A stretch of DNA of 64,000 nucleotides from Heliomicrobium gestii (lineage in GTDB: Bacteria; Bacillota; Desulfitobacteriia; Heliobacteriales; Heliobacteriaceae). Of this stretch, positions 47,709 to 56,173 are shown one piece after another. Below the pieces are notes generated by a model. The model had not been told where the DNA came from. It did no database searches and saw nothing but the letters and a program-made list of their open reading frames with translations. Each line of letters begins with the position of its first letter. Position 1 is the first letter of the stretch. The DNA lies in NCBI RefSeq assembly GCF_009877435.1, contig NZ_WXEX01000014.1:48244-112243 (forward strand), read 5' to 3'. A program made the translations under genes and the position numbers.

Positions 47709-48332
47709 TCACCTCAGTTTGGGCACGATCAGTTTTTGTCCAGGTTCCAAGGCGCGCGGATCATCGATCCCGTTGGCTTCGGCGATTTTTCTCCATTGGC
47801 TGGGGTCGTCATACTCTTCGTGGGCGATCAGCCATAGGGGCTCTCCGCTCTTCACTTGCCGCTCTTTCGTGCGATCGGCCGATTGCCTGGGAATCCGCTG
47901 GTACTGCTTGGTCAGCCCTTCCCAGGACCAAAAAGTCACCCGAAGTCTCGCCCGAACCGGTGTGCCGTCATTGAGAAACATGGTGTATCGGGGGCCCACA
48001 CTTTTTAATAGCCCCTTAAAATTCAGGGATCCCCAAACGAAGGAGCAGATCGGCGGGTGATGCAGGTCTGGGTCTACGTCGAGGAGTTGGGTCACCTTAT
48101 TGGTCTCTTCCCGCACGTCAGTGCCCTTGTCAGTGGTGTCGTAAAATAGCTCCATCGTCAATGTTGTCTGGTCCCCTGCCGTAAATTGCACAATCGGAGC
48201 CGATGAACCGTTTGCCGCTTTTTTTTGGTAGGTATTTTGAGCATCTAAGGTGTACTCATTCGGATTGAAAAGCACTTCAAACTCTGTATCCGATTTGCTG
48301 CCATGGACAATTATTTTTGCTTTTTGCACCAT
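47709..48332 (-). CDS. CIS tube-like N-domain plus LysM adaptor protein (Pvc7/Afp7 type)
   Basis: 207 residues. Residues 5-145 fit the CIS tube N-terminal domain (FEVLFNPNEYTLDAQNTYQKK, TTLTMELFYDTTDKGTDVRE, VWGSLNFKGLLKSVGPRYTMF, RARLRVTFW). Residues 155-205 form one LysM unit (KSGEPLWLIAHEEYDDPSQW, IAEANGIDDPRALEPGQKL). In CIS this protein is a tube-hub adaptor of the gp53 type; the LysM is structural, not for cell-wall binding. Starts only three bases after the giant gene ends, a strong sign of one transcript and coupled translation. Confidence 0.92.
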   Translation of the reverse strand: MVQKAKIIVHGSKSDTEFEVLFNPNEYTLDAQNTYQKKAANGSSAPIVQFTAGDQTTLTMELFYDTTDKGTDVREETNKVTQLLDVDPDLHHPPICSFVWGSLNFKGLLKSVGPRYTMFLNDGTPVRARLRVTFWSWEGLTKQYQRIPRQSADRTKERQVKSGEPLWLIAHEEYDDPSQWRKIAEANGIDDPRALEPGQKLIVPKLR

Positions 48333-48335
48333 TCG

Positions 48336-51300
48336 TTATAATCCTCTTCGCTGACGTTCAAAACTCCACCTTTTTTGGATCTCTTTATATACCACTTCCG
48401 TTATCCGCTGGATATCCAATGGCTTTTCTCCCGAGCGGGTTGCCGAGGACAATTGAACGACTTTTTCCTCCGTAATGACCTCTCGGTCGCCCCTATTGGC
48501 ATGAGGATCCGTTGCAGCTTGCTGTTGTGGTGTCTGTCTGTAGCGTAAATCCAAGGGAGGCGCATCAGGGACCGCTGCGTTCCGAAAATCGCTGCGTACA
48601 GGCAAGGGTCCCAGGCGTATCATCAAGGAACCTCTCGGACTATGGGCATCCTTTGATTTTTCTTGAATCGGATCATTGCTGTCCCGTTTCATTCTTGAAA
48701 ATGGCCTTTCTCGCTTGCTTGAGAATCTAACAAAATCCCGCTGTGACGCTGTTTGGGGAATACCGGTCAGCTTTTGGATAGCTGTTTCTTCCGCTTTTTT
48801 CTGCGAAAAGTGAATCACTGTTGGCAGGGCTCTGTACGCCGACAGCCCTGGTGGCTTTCCAACGACAGATCCAACGTCACTCTTCTGCCGAGGACCCTCA
48901 GGAACCACTGATTTTAGCGCCGCTTCGGCGCCTCTTTGCCTATGTAGGTTCCATGTCAGATGGCTCATAAAAAGGGAACGCCACGATGATAGAGACACTC
49001 CTGGCCGCATTTGGGTCGCTTTCATGGTCTGCTGTATGTCGTCTGGCGTTAATGAGGCGATGAAGGTTCGTAAATTAAATCCCGACTTGTTCCAAACCTG
49101 GTCAAGTTTCGTCCATCGCCGCAGCCTTTGGATGTGCTGGTGTGAGATTAGGAGGGGAGGGCTGTCTGATTGCCGCTTCCGTTGTTCCCGGCCTTTCTCG
49201 ATGCGACCCGGGCTTTGCGCTGTCGTTCTTTTTCCCTGAACAACACTTTTTTCATGAACAGGTTGATCATGCGTGTCCTTTTGACGTATGGGAAAGCGCT
49301 CTTGCTGTCTCTGAAAAACGCTTGCCGACATTCTTCTGAAGATATGTCTTTGAAGGGGAAGCGCACGCTCCAGACCAAAATCAGCAACATGACATGTAGA
49401 CAAGTGAAATCTTGTCAGTTCGGTATGATACTTTCGGCTCAATATAGGAAACAATCCTGGAAGTGTTTCTATGGCGTCGGCGAGCCGCAACGCGTCACCT
49501 GTTTGTAGCGTGCAGATTCCAACCGGCGAATTCACATTCTCTCGTTTCCGCATCAATGGCAGCAGCAACAACGGGGCTTGGCGATTCAGTCCATCTGTCA
49601 TCACGAAAGGGGTTCGTTCTGACGGATGCCTGCTCTTATTAACCTTTCCTAGACATTGTGAAGTGTGAGTAGATCGCTCTTTTATGTTCCGATGGATGTC
49701 GGTTCTCCAAGCAAGTCGTAACGGGTTACCTCCGTTTTCTCTGTTGTACTTTAGTTGTTTTTTTAGCGTCAGCTGCGGTGTGAAAGTCCTGAGCCACAAC
49801 GATTGCATCGAGCCCGGAGACCCACTCATCTCTCTTGCGCGCCGTAGCGCGGCATAACCTAGAAATGAAAAAACAACCATCGGTGAATTCAAATTCAACT
49901 TGTTTGGGCCCGGTTCCATGATCGCCAACGGCCCTTTCCGCTGACTCGAGCGGCTTGCCTCCTCGAAGGTCTTTCGCAAGAACAGATCGACGATTCTCCC
50001 TCGGCGTGTTTCCAGGTTAACTGCGCTTTCCTCTCCAACTCTTTGCTCCTGATTTACATCCCTGTGGTTCTGGAGCCGCTGATCGACGTTGTTTCGACTT
50101 TTTGAGAGAAGCATCGGCTGCTCCTTTTGCTTCCGTTCGAAGTGGACTCTCCAGGAGAGACGCAATCCGTATACAAGCAGATCTCTGTAGAAATGTCGAA
50201 TATGGGTCGTTGTAGGCCACAGGGACACTGTTGACATTGAACCCAAGATCCCTTTCCCAAAGGGTTTCGTCCCTTTTAACCCGAATAACGCCCGACGCTG
50301 GGATCCCCCTGTTAATTCGCCTTCCAGTATAGTGTGAGCAACAGGGGCTCCTTTTTGGTTGACGATTCCATCGGGCATGTCAGAAGCAACCGGCATGGAT
50401 CTAAGTGTTCGTCTCAATAGGGCCTGGCGAAAAACACTTTCCAGAATCCTTTCGAAATCACTCTTTTGTGCAGGACGCCTCATTTCCGACCCAAATTCCG
50501 CAACGCCGTCTGGATTCGAAACATCGCTTATTCGCAGTGTATCAACCTTATACCCCAACGATTGAGTCAATCCCGGAAAGCGTGTCCTCTCTCTTACGCG
50601 CCCTAGCGCGGCATAAGCCTGAAGTTCCGCAAGGTATGCCGAACCATCCGCCCCAACAGGTTGCTCCTGATTCTCAGTCCTACGACCTAAGCGCCGCTCT
50701 TCGAAGTTGCCTCGTTTTTTTGAGATTCGCATTGGCTGCTCTTTTTGGTCCCCATCGATGTGGACTCGCCAGGAAAGACGCAATCCCTCGTATACGAGCA
50801 GATCTCTGTAGAAATGACGAATATGGGGCGTTGCAGGCCACAGGGACACTGTCGAGGTCCATTCCAAGATCCTTTTCCCAACCGGTTTTTTCCCTTTTAA
50901 CCCAAATAACGCTCGATGCTGGAACACCCCAGATTCTTCCCAATCCAACACAGCGGGAGCACTCGGCGCCCCTTTTTGCTTGCGCTTTCCACCGGGCATG
51001 TCTGAAGCAACCGGCATGGATGTAAGTGTACGTCTCAATAGGACCTGGTGAAAAACACCTTTCAGAATCCTTTCGAGATCACTCTTTTGAACAGGTCGCC
51101 TCATTTCCCACCCAAATTCCGCAACGCCATCTGGATGCGAAGGGGCGCTTATTTGCGGTGTATCAACCCTATACCCCAACGGTTGAGTCGAACCAGGAAA
51201 GTCTATCCTCTCTTTTGCACGCCGCAGTGCGGCATACTGACAATCGAATCGTCGCCAGTTTTTCTCGAGGTAAGCCGCCCTTTTCTCCCCGACTCTTTGC

Positions 51301-54300
51301 TCCTCGACGACATCCCTACGACCGAGAATCCGTTCATCGATCTTAACCCGACTTTTTGAGAATAGCGTTCTTTGCTCTTTTTGGTCCCAATGGAAGTTGA
51401 CCCGCCAGGAAAGGCGCAAACCCTCGTATACATCTCTGTGGAAATGTCGATTATGGGTCGTTACAGGCCAAAGGGACCCTGCCGAGGTCGATTCAAAGCA
51501 CCCTTTCCCAACCGGTTTTGTCCCTATGAATCCAAATAACGATCGTTGTCGTTTCCCCCCAGCTATATCCCATTCCAACAGCGCCAACAGCGAGTGTGCA
51601 ATCGTGGCCCAATTTTGCTTGAGGAACCCTTCCGGCACTTTGGAAGTTTCCGGCATGGATTTCAGCGTCCCTGTCAATAAGACCTGACGAAAACTACTTT
51701 CCAAAACCCTTCCGGAAACAAATGCCTTACACCCCATTGTTCCCGGAAAGCCGATCCTCCCTCTTGCGCGCCACAGCGCGGCATAAGCGTAGTTCGCACA
51801 GGTAATAACCTGTGAGTTCAAGTCGAATTTGTTATGGGACGATTCCAATATCATTGAGGGCGCAATTCGTTGATTCGCTCTGTCTATCAACTCAAAGCCG
51901 TTTCTAATTGACTGCCAATCGAGTCGAGCCCGAAGTTTCTCAAGGTAAGCCGCGCTTTCCTCTTCAACTCGTCGCTTCTGATTTACTGTCCCACTGCTCA
52001 GGATCCGCTCATCGACGTTGCTTCGTCTTTTAGAGAAAAGCGTTCGCTGGACTTTTAGGTCCCGATGGAAGTTAACCCGCCAGGAAAGGCGCAAACCCTC
52101 GTATACATCTCTGTGGAAATGTCGATTATGGGTCGTTACAGGCCAAAGAGACTCCGCCGAGGTCGAGTTAAAGTGCCCTTTCCCAACTAGTTTTGTCCCT
52201 ATGAAGCCAAATAACGCTCGTTGTTGGCTCCCCCCCGCGATTTCCCGTTCCAACAGCGCCAACAGCGAGTGTGCAATCGTGGCCCAATTTTGCTTGAGGA
52301 ACCCTTCCGGCAATGGAGAAGTAACCGGCACGGACTTCAGCGTCATTGTCAATAAGTCCTGACGAAAACTACTTTCCAAAACCCTTTCGGAAAAGCCTCT
52401 TTGACGAGAAAGGATTATCCCCGACCTAACCTCCATAACGCCATCTGTATTCGGACGAACGCTTATTTGCGGTCTAAGTGACTTACAACCTATTGATTGC
52501 GTTGTTCCCGGAAAGCCTATTCTCTCTCTTGCGCGCCCCATCGCGGCATAAGCGTAGTACGCGTAGGTAACAACCCGTGAATTCAAGTCAAATCTGTTAT
52601 GAGACGATTCCGATATCATTAACGGCGTAAGTTGCTGATTCGAGCTGACTATCAACTCGAAGCTGTTTTTAATTGACTGCCAATCGAGTCGAGGCCGACG
52701 TTTCTCAGGGTAAGACGCTTTTTCCGCTCCAAGACTCTGCTCCTGACTTATCCCCCTACGGCCTAAGGATCTCCTTTCGATGTTACCTCGAATTTTTGAG
52801 GAAAGCTGTCGCTGATCTCTTTTGTCCCGATCAAGGCAAACTCTCCAGGAAAGACGCAATCCCGCTGATACTTCCCAGTCCAACAAAGCGTGAGGAATTG
52901 CGGCGCCTTTTTGCTGGAGTATTCCATCGGGCATTTCAGAAGCGAACCGCCTGAATTTTTGTGTTCGTCTCAATAAGACCTGCCGAAAAGCACATTCCAG
53001 AATCCTGCCGAAAACACTCTTTTGAGAGAGACCCATTATTTTCGATTCAAATTCCGTAATGTTTGCTGTATTCAGACGAAGGATTATTTGCGGTGTATAA
53101 GCCCTAGGCGGTTCCAATATCATTAACGGCGTCATCCGCCGCTTCGATCGATTTGCCCTCTCGAGGATATTCGCGATTGACGGATGATCGAATCGCCCTC
53201 GGGGTTTCTCGGTATAAGCGCTTTTCTCTCCGATACTTTGCTCCTGATTTACGGCCTTACGACCCAATCTCCACTCATCGACATTGCCTTGACTTTTATA
53301 GAATTCATAAGTAAGCGTGGCCCTATGTTGCTTGGGGCGTCCTTTCGGCATGGAAGATGGAACGGGAATGGATTTCAGCGTTCGACTCAATCGGACATGG
53401 CGAATAACACTTTCCAAAACACTTCCGAAACCACTTCTCTGAAGAGGAAGGATTCTTTCCAACCTGATTTCCGAAATCCCATCTGTATTCAGACGAGCAC
53501 TTATTTGCGGTGTAAAGGTCCTGTGCGACACTGTGTGCGTTAATCGCGTAAACGGGATCATCTCAAGTGCAGTATAAGTGTAGTACGCGTTGGCAATAAC
53601 CCTCGCCTTCGAGTCGACCTCGTGACGGGACGCTTCCAATATCATTAAAGGGGTTATTCGCTGCTTCGATCTGAATCTCATCATGAAACCGTTTGTTATC
53701 GTCTGCTGAGCGAATCGAGCCCGGAGTTTCTCGAGGTAAGGGGAGTTTTCCGCTCCATCTCTTTGCCTCTGCCTTACCCCCCTAAGGTTCGGGATCCGCT
53801 CATCAATGTTGCCTCGACTTATTGAGAATAGCTTTCTCAACAGCGCCATCGGCTGGTTCACGCCGCCTGTCATCACGAAGGTTTCTCGTTCTGACGGATA
53901 TCCCAACCGTTCCCCAGGTTTCTGAAGGTGAAGAGCGCTTTTCTCTCCAAAAAGTTGCTCCTGATTTTTGAGCCGTTGGACAATGAGCCGCCCATTGACG
54001 TCGCTTCGGCTTTTAGGAACATACGGTTGCTGCTCTTTTACATTCCAGTCGAAGCCGGATCTCCAGAAAAGGCGCAATACTTCGTTCAACCCAAACAATG
54101 CCCGCTGATTGGAGAACCTTGATAGTTCCCTTATTAACACAGTCTGGACCGTACTCGCCGCTGCTCCCTTGCGTATCCCATCCGGCACTCCAGATGTGAT
54201 CGAAATCGGTGTTGGCACTCCTTTTGATATGACCTGACGAGCACTTCGCGCTTCCTGTAGAACCACTTTTAGATAAAAAGCGATGGAACCCCAATCGCAA

Positions 54301-54515
54301 CCGCCTGCTGCGAGATTGGCAAAAACCAATGTTAGCGGTGAAAAACCAAAAGGATGACTGAAGCGGTATTTTTTCAGGATGCCTTCCGTGAAAGAGGTCG
54401 CTGTGGCGGCCTTCTTCGATAGGGGCGCAGGCAAAGCGAGCGAACGCTCGCCACCGGCGCCAATGACCCCTATCTTTACCGCCGATACGCTCTTTGTCTT
54501 TCGCCCGATCTGCAT
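48336..54515 (-). CDS. Giant repetitive basic protein in the tape-measure/Afp6 position of the CIS operon
   Basis: 2059 residues, uninterrupted, from ATG at 54515 with GGGTGA before it. I do not recognise a family. Residues about 140-1700 consist of seven to nine degenerate copies of one long unit: QRALFG...GTKPVGKG, SLWPVTTHNRHF, GLRLSWRV, DERILGRR, SAAYLEKLRARLDWQSI, TPLMILESSHNKFDLNS, YAYYAYAALRRARERIGFPG, TPQIS...DGV, RVLESSFRQVLL, LKSMP. The composition is rich in Arg, Ser and Leu. The last 35 residues (DIQRITEVVYKEIQKRWSFE) form a helix like the C-terminus of the small DUF5908/Afp6-type protein that normally occupies this slot, from memory. No signal or membrane segment is evident. GC is lower than in neighbours. 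It is the only candidate tape measure in the locus, but that role is inferred from position and size. Confidence 0.7.
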   Translation of the reverse strand: MQIGRKTKSVSAVKIGVIGAGGERSLALPAPLSKKAATATSFTEGILKKYRFSHPFGFSPLTLVFANLAAGGCDWGSIAFYLKVVLQEARSARQVISKGVPTPISITSGVPDGIRKGAAASTVQTVLIRELSRFSNQRALFGLNEVLRLFWRSGFDWNVKEQQPYVPKSRSDVNGRLIVQRLKNQEQLFGEKSALHLQKPGERLGYPSERETFVMTGGVNQPMALLRKLFSISRGNIDERIPNLRGVRQRQRDGAENSPYLEKLRARFAQQTITNGFMMRFRSKQRITPLMILEASRHEVDSKARVIANAYYTYTALEMIPFTRLTHTVSHRTFTPQISARLNTDGISEIRLERILPLQRSGFGSVLESVIRHVRLSRTLKSIPVPSSMPKGRPKQHRATLTYEFYKSQGNVDEWRLGRKAVNQEQSIGEKSAYTEKPRGRFDHPSIANILERANRSKRRMTPLMILEPPRAYTPQIILRLNTANITEFESKIMGLSQKSVFGRILECAFRQVLLRRTQKFRRFASEMPDGILQQKGAAIPHALLDWEVSAGLRLSWRVCLDRDKRDQRQLSSKIRGNIERRSLGRRGISQEQSLGAEKASYPEKRRPRLDWQSIKNSFELIVSSNQQLTPLMISESSHNRFDLNSRVVTYAYYAYAAMGRARERIGFPGTTQSIGCKSLRPQISVRPNTDGVMEVRSGIILSRQRGFSERVLESSFRQDLLTMTLKSVPVTSPLPEGFLKQNWATIAHSLLALLEREIAGGSQQRALFGFIGTKLVGKGHFNSTSAESLWPVTTHNRHFHRDVYEGLRLSWRVNFHRDLKVQRTLFSKRRSNVDERILSSGTVNQKRRVEEESAAYLEKLRARLDWQSIRNGFELIDRANQRIAPSMILESSHNKFDLNSQVITCANYAYAALWRARGRIGFPGTMGCKAFVSGRVLESSFRQVLLTGTLKSMPETSKVPEGFLKQNWATIAHSLLALLEWDIAGGKRQRSLFGFIGTKPVGKGCFESTSAGSLWPVTTHNRHFHRDVYEGLRLSWRVNFHWDQKEQRTLFSKSRVKIDERILGRRDVVEEQRVGEKRAAYLEKNWRRFDCQYAALRRAKERIDFPGSTQPLGYRVDTPQISAPSHPDGVAEFGWEMRRPVQKSDLERILKGVFHQVLLRRTLTSMPVASDMPGGKRKQKGAPSAPAVLDWEESGVFQHRALFGLKGKKPVGKRILEWTSTVSLWPATPHIRHFYRDLLVYEGLRLSWRVHIDGDQKEQPMRISKKRGNFEERRLGRRTENQEQPVGADGSAYLAELQAYAALGRVRERTRFPGLTQSLGYKVDTLRISDVSNPDGVAEFGSEMRRPAQKSDFERILESVFRQALLRRTLRSMPVASDMPDGIVNQKGAPVAHTILEGELTGGSQRRALFGLKGTKPFGKGILGSMSTVSLWPTTTHIRHFYRDLLVYGLRLSWRVHFERKQKEQPMLLSKSRNNVDQRLQNHRDVNQEQRVGEESAVNLETRRGRIVDLFLRKTFEEASRSSQRKGPLAIMEPGPNKLNLNSPMVVFSFLGYAALRRAREMSGSPGSMQSLWLRTFTPQLTLKKQLKYNRENGGNPLRLAWRTDIHRNIKERSTHTSQCLGKVNKSRHPSERTPFVMTDGLNRQAPLLLLPLMRKRENVNSPVGICTLQTGDALRLADAIETLPGLFPILSRKYHTELTRFHLSTCHVADFGLERALPLQRHIFRRMSASVFQRQQERFPIRQKDTHDQPVHEKSVVQGKRTTAQSPGRIEKGREQRKRQSDSPPLLISHQHIQRLRRWTKLDQVWNKSGFNLRTFIASLTPDDIQQTMKATQMRPGVSLSSWRSLFMSHLTWNLHRQRGAEAALKSVVPEGPRQKSDVGSVVGKPPGLSAYRALPTVIHFSQKKAEETAIQKLTGIPQTASQRDFVRFSSKRERPFSRMKRDSNDPIQEKSKDAHSPRGSLMIRLGPLPVRSDFRNAAVPDAPPLDLRYRQTPQQQAATDPHANRGDREVITEEKVVQLSSATRSGEKPLDIQRITEVVYKEIQKRWSFERQRRGL
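49700..54085 (-). repeat. Degenerate long tandem repeat array inside the giant gene
   Basis: The LRLSWR-type block recurs at about 54060, 52848, 52076, 51401, 50763, 50146 and 49705 (plus-strand positions), at spacings from about 440 to 1210 bases, always in the same frame. Two subtypes exist: copies at 51.4 and 52.1 kb share one form, those at 50.1 and 50.8 kb another with two or three extra codons (DLL) before the block. Confidence 0.85.
51401..52312 (-). repeat. Near-identical 675-base-spaced duplicate within the array
   Basis: Positions 51401-51473 and 52076-52148 are identical over 73 bases, and 51573-51637 and 52248-52312 over 65 bases, both at an offset of exactly 675 bases (225 codons). 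The stretches between differ at scattered positions. This is a recent duplication or gene conversion. Confidence 0.9.
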
Positions 54516-54550
54516 CCCGAATCACCCGCTTTCAGTCAAAACACAACAAC

Positions 54551-55003
54551 TCAATTGTTTTTGATAGCCAACTTAAGACCTGTATGGACGAGTTCGATCG
54601 ACTCAACGGCGATTTCACTCTGATTCGCCTTTAATACGGGGCCACCCCATCGAACAGGGTAGGCGTTTGAAAAATCCCACTTGGCCAGTACGGTTTTGTC
54701 ATCATTCAATAAGAGAATGGAACCGCTTTTTCGAACGATCTTGCCGTCCCTGACCTCAGCATACCAATCCCAAAGGGTGCTCGTCTGAGAAAGGCCCCTC
54801 TTGAGCACTAAGGGCACAAACTTCGGTTTTTTGGGGAAAATGTGCACGAAGTCATTGACGCCGCCTTCGTGATACTCCTCGAATTCGATACTGCTTTCCA
54901 GGCCGCTGACCTCACTGAATCCGCCAGCGATCTCGCTCTTTTCACCCGGCTTTGCAATCTCCAGCAAAAAGCGGAAAGAAGCTACAGGCCGTTCAGACGA
55001 CAT
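54551..55003 (-). CDS. CIS inner tube protein (second copy, Afp5/Pvc5 type)
   Basis: 150 residues. FRFLLEIAKPGEKSEIAGGFSEV has the tube opening and GFSEVSGLESSIEFEEYHEGG the usual loop, followed by LVLKRGLSQTSTLWDWYAEV and the ending SEIAVESIELVHTGLKL, all shared with the first tube protein of this operon (55703-56140). Tube proteins form hexameric rings that make the rigid inner tube; the second copy in eCIS usually forms the tube-to-baseplate transition. Sits directly before the giant gene, 35 bases away. Confidence 0.9.
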   Translation of the reverse strand: MSSERPVASFRFLLEIAKPGEKSEIAGGFSEVSGLESSIEFEEYHEGGVNDFVHIFPKKPKFVPLVLKRGLSQTSTLWDWYAEVRDGKIVRKSGSILLLNDDKTVLAKWDFSNAYPVRWGGPVLKANQSEIAVESIELVHTGLKLAIKNN

Positions 55004-55069
55004 TTTTCCTGCCCCTCAGTTCCTTTTTCATTCATCCCTTTAATTCTGAAGCATGAAAAATCCAGTCCA

Positions 55070-55252
55070 TCAGAACACATCAAAGACATTTTCCGGTTCG
55101 TCGTTTAGTTTCCGGTTGATCCGTGAAATTTCCTTGCACCAGCGCCGCCGGTCCCGGTGCTCCATCGCCATCACCTCATCGTGGGACCAATGAAAGTGAT
55201 AGGCGATGAAGCCGACCTCCTCGTAAATCTGGTCAACCGGGTACCGGGTCAG
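55070..55252 (-). CDS. Small CIS-conserved protein (DUF6760-like), CTG start
   Basis: A 60-residue reading frame from CTG at 55252, whose last two bases with the next form the TGA stop of the preceding gene (CTGA). Translation gives TRYPVDQIYEEVGFIAYHFHW, split here as TRYPVDQIYEEVGF and IAYHFHWSHDEVMAMEHRDR, then RRRWCKEISRIN. This matches, from memory, the small family found after the tube genes in many CIS loci (family number DUF6760 recalled, not checked). There is no ATG, GTG or TTG that keeps the conserved YPVDQ start, so reinitiation at CTG is the likely mechanism. Function unknown; probably a tail assembly partner. Confidence 0.75.
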   Translation of the reverse strand: MTRYPVDQIYEEVGFIAYHFHWSHDEVMAMEHRDRRRWCKEISRINRKLNDEPENVFDVF

Positions 55253-55623
55253 TCCTCCATCTCGACGAAAAAAGCGCCCTTCACCTCAAACCGGTGATCA
55301 CAGTGGGGGCAATTCACGTCAATCTTGATCTCGTCTGCCTGATTAATTTGTTGATACAACGATTGCAAGAAGGCGAGATCAGCGGTAAACAGATTTTCGA
55401 CGACCTTGCCGTCAATGCTCTTCAGATCGCCCAGTTTTACAATCACCCTGGCCAGCAGCAGGATGGTGAGATATCCCGGATTCTGTTGCACCCGGGGATC
55501 CCGCAAGGGCAGGATCTCGTCGGCCGCCGTGGCTAGCCTCATAACTCCCTTGCGATGCAGGTTGCCGTTTTCATCAACATACCCTCGAGGGAGTTCAAAA
55601 GGATACTCTGTTTGAAACGCCAT
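55249..55623 (-). CDS. Small CIS tail assembly protein with a Cys-pair motif
   Basis: 124 residues from ATG at 55623 (GGGGAGGTTCCTCC upstream). A longer frame to 55701 contains no conserved residues and is rejected. FELPRGYVDENGNLHRKGVMR and ATAADEILPLRDPRVQQNPG, then YLTILLLARVIVKLGDLKS, match the phage tail assembly chaperone-like proteins that follow the tube gene in CIS operons. NCPHCDHRFEV near the end may bind zinc. It probably helps tube or tape-measure assembly. Its stop overlaps the start of the 60-residue gene. Confidence 0.75.
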   Translation of the reverse strand: MAFQTEYPFELPRGYVDENGNLHRKGVMRLATAADEILPLRDPRVQQNPGYLTILLLARVIVKLGDLKSIDGKVVENLFTADLAFLQSLYQQINQADEIKIDVNCPHCDHRFEVKGAFFVEMED

Positions 55624-55702
55624 GGAGGAACCTCCCCTATGTTTGGTACGATTCAAGATTTCGTTCTCAACGACTTCGCAGGCCCCACCACATTGCGGCA
55701 AC

Positions 55703-56140
55703 CTACTTCGTCCGTTTCATCCCTTCGTGGGCGAGTTCCAGAGACTCGATGGCCACTTCGCCGCCGTTGCCGTTGAAATTGGGCGCTGTGTATTTGCAAG
55801 GCCAGGCTGCAGTAACCGTCCAGGAGGCTTTATCGGCGCCTGATTCATCGATGGCGGTGATCGTCACCGTATTGCGCGTAATCTTGCCGTCGATGCAGGC
55901 CTGGATCCAATTGAAGAGATCCATCGAATCGGTGACACCCCGTTTTAAGGTGATGTTGCCGTACTTGGCCAGCCCCGGCATCTTCATCGGCGTTGTCGCA
56001 TGATCACCTGCCCGGTATTCCACCACAGCGATGGATGCGTCGTACCCGGATACCTCGCTGAACCCAAGCTCTATCTTCGGATCAGTCTCAATGGTGACTT
56101 TGAACCGAAAATTTCGGTATGGGTATTTATCATCAGCCAT
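55703..56140 (-). CDS. CIS inner tube protein (main copy, Afp1/Pvc1 type)
   Basis: 145 residues. The series YRNFRFKVTIETDPKIELGFSEV, GYDASIAVVEYRAGDHATTP, LAKYGNITLKRGVTDSMDLF and GGEVAIESLELAHEGM is the standard T4 gp19-like tube fold of CIS. Stacked hexamers of this protein make the inner tube that holds cargo and is driven out on contraction. It starts 33 bases after the sheath gene, so sheath and tube are made together. Confidence 0.94.
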   Translation of the reverse strand: MADDKYPYRNFRFKVTIETDPKIELGFSEVSGYDASIAVVEYRAGDHATTPMKMPGLAKYGNITLKRGVTDSMDLFNWIQACIDGKITRNTVTITAIDESGADKASWTVTAAWPCKYTAPNFNGNGGEVAIESLELAHEGMKRTK

Positions 56141-56173
56141 ATCGCTACCCCTTTCATCGCCTTATTTCACCGC

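Noticed and set aside
47709..48332. LysM protein as a cell-wall hydrolase or spore coat protein
   Set aside because: The N-terminal CIS tube-like domain and position next to the hub gene show it is the tube adaptor.
49700..54085. CRISPR-like periodic repeats
   Set aside because: Repeats are hundreds of bases long, degenerate, in one continuous reading frame and without unique spacers of uniform size.
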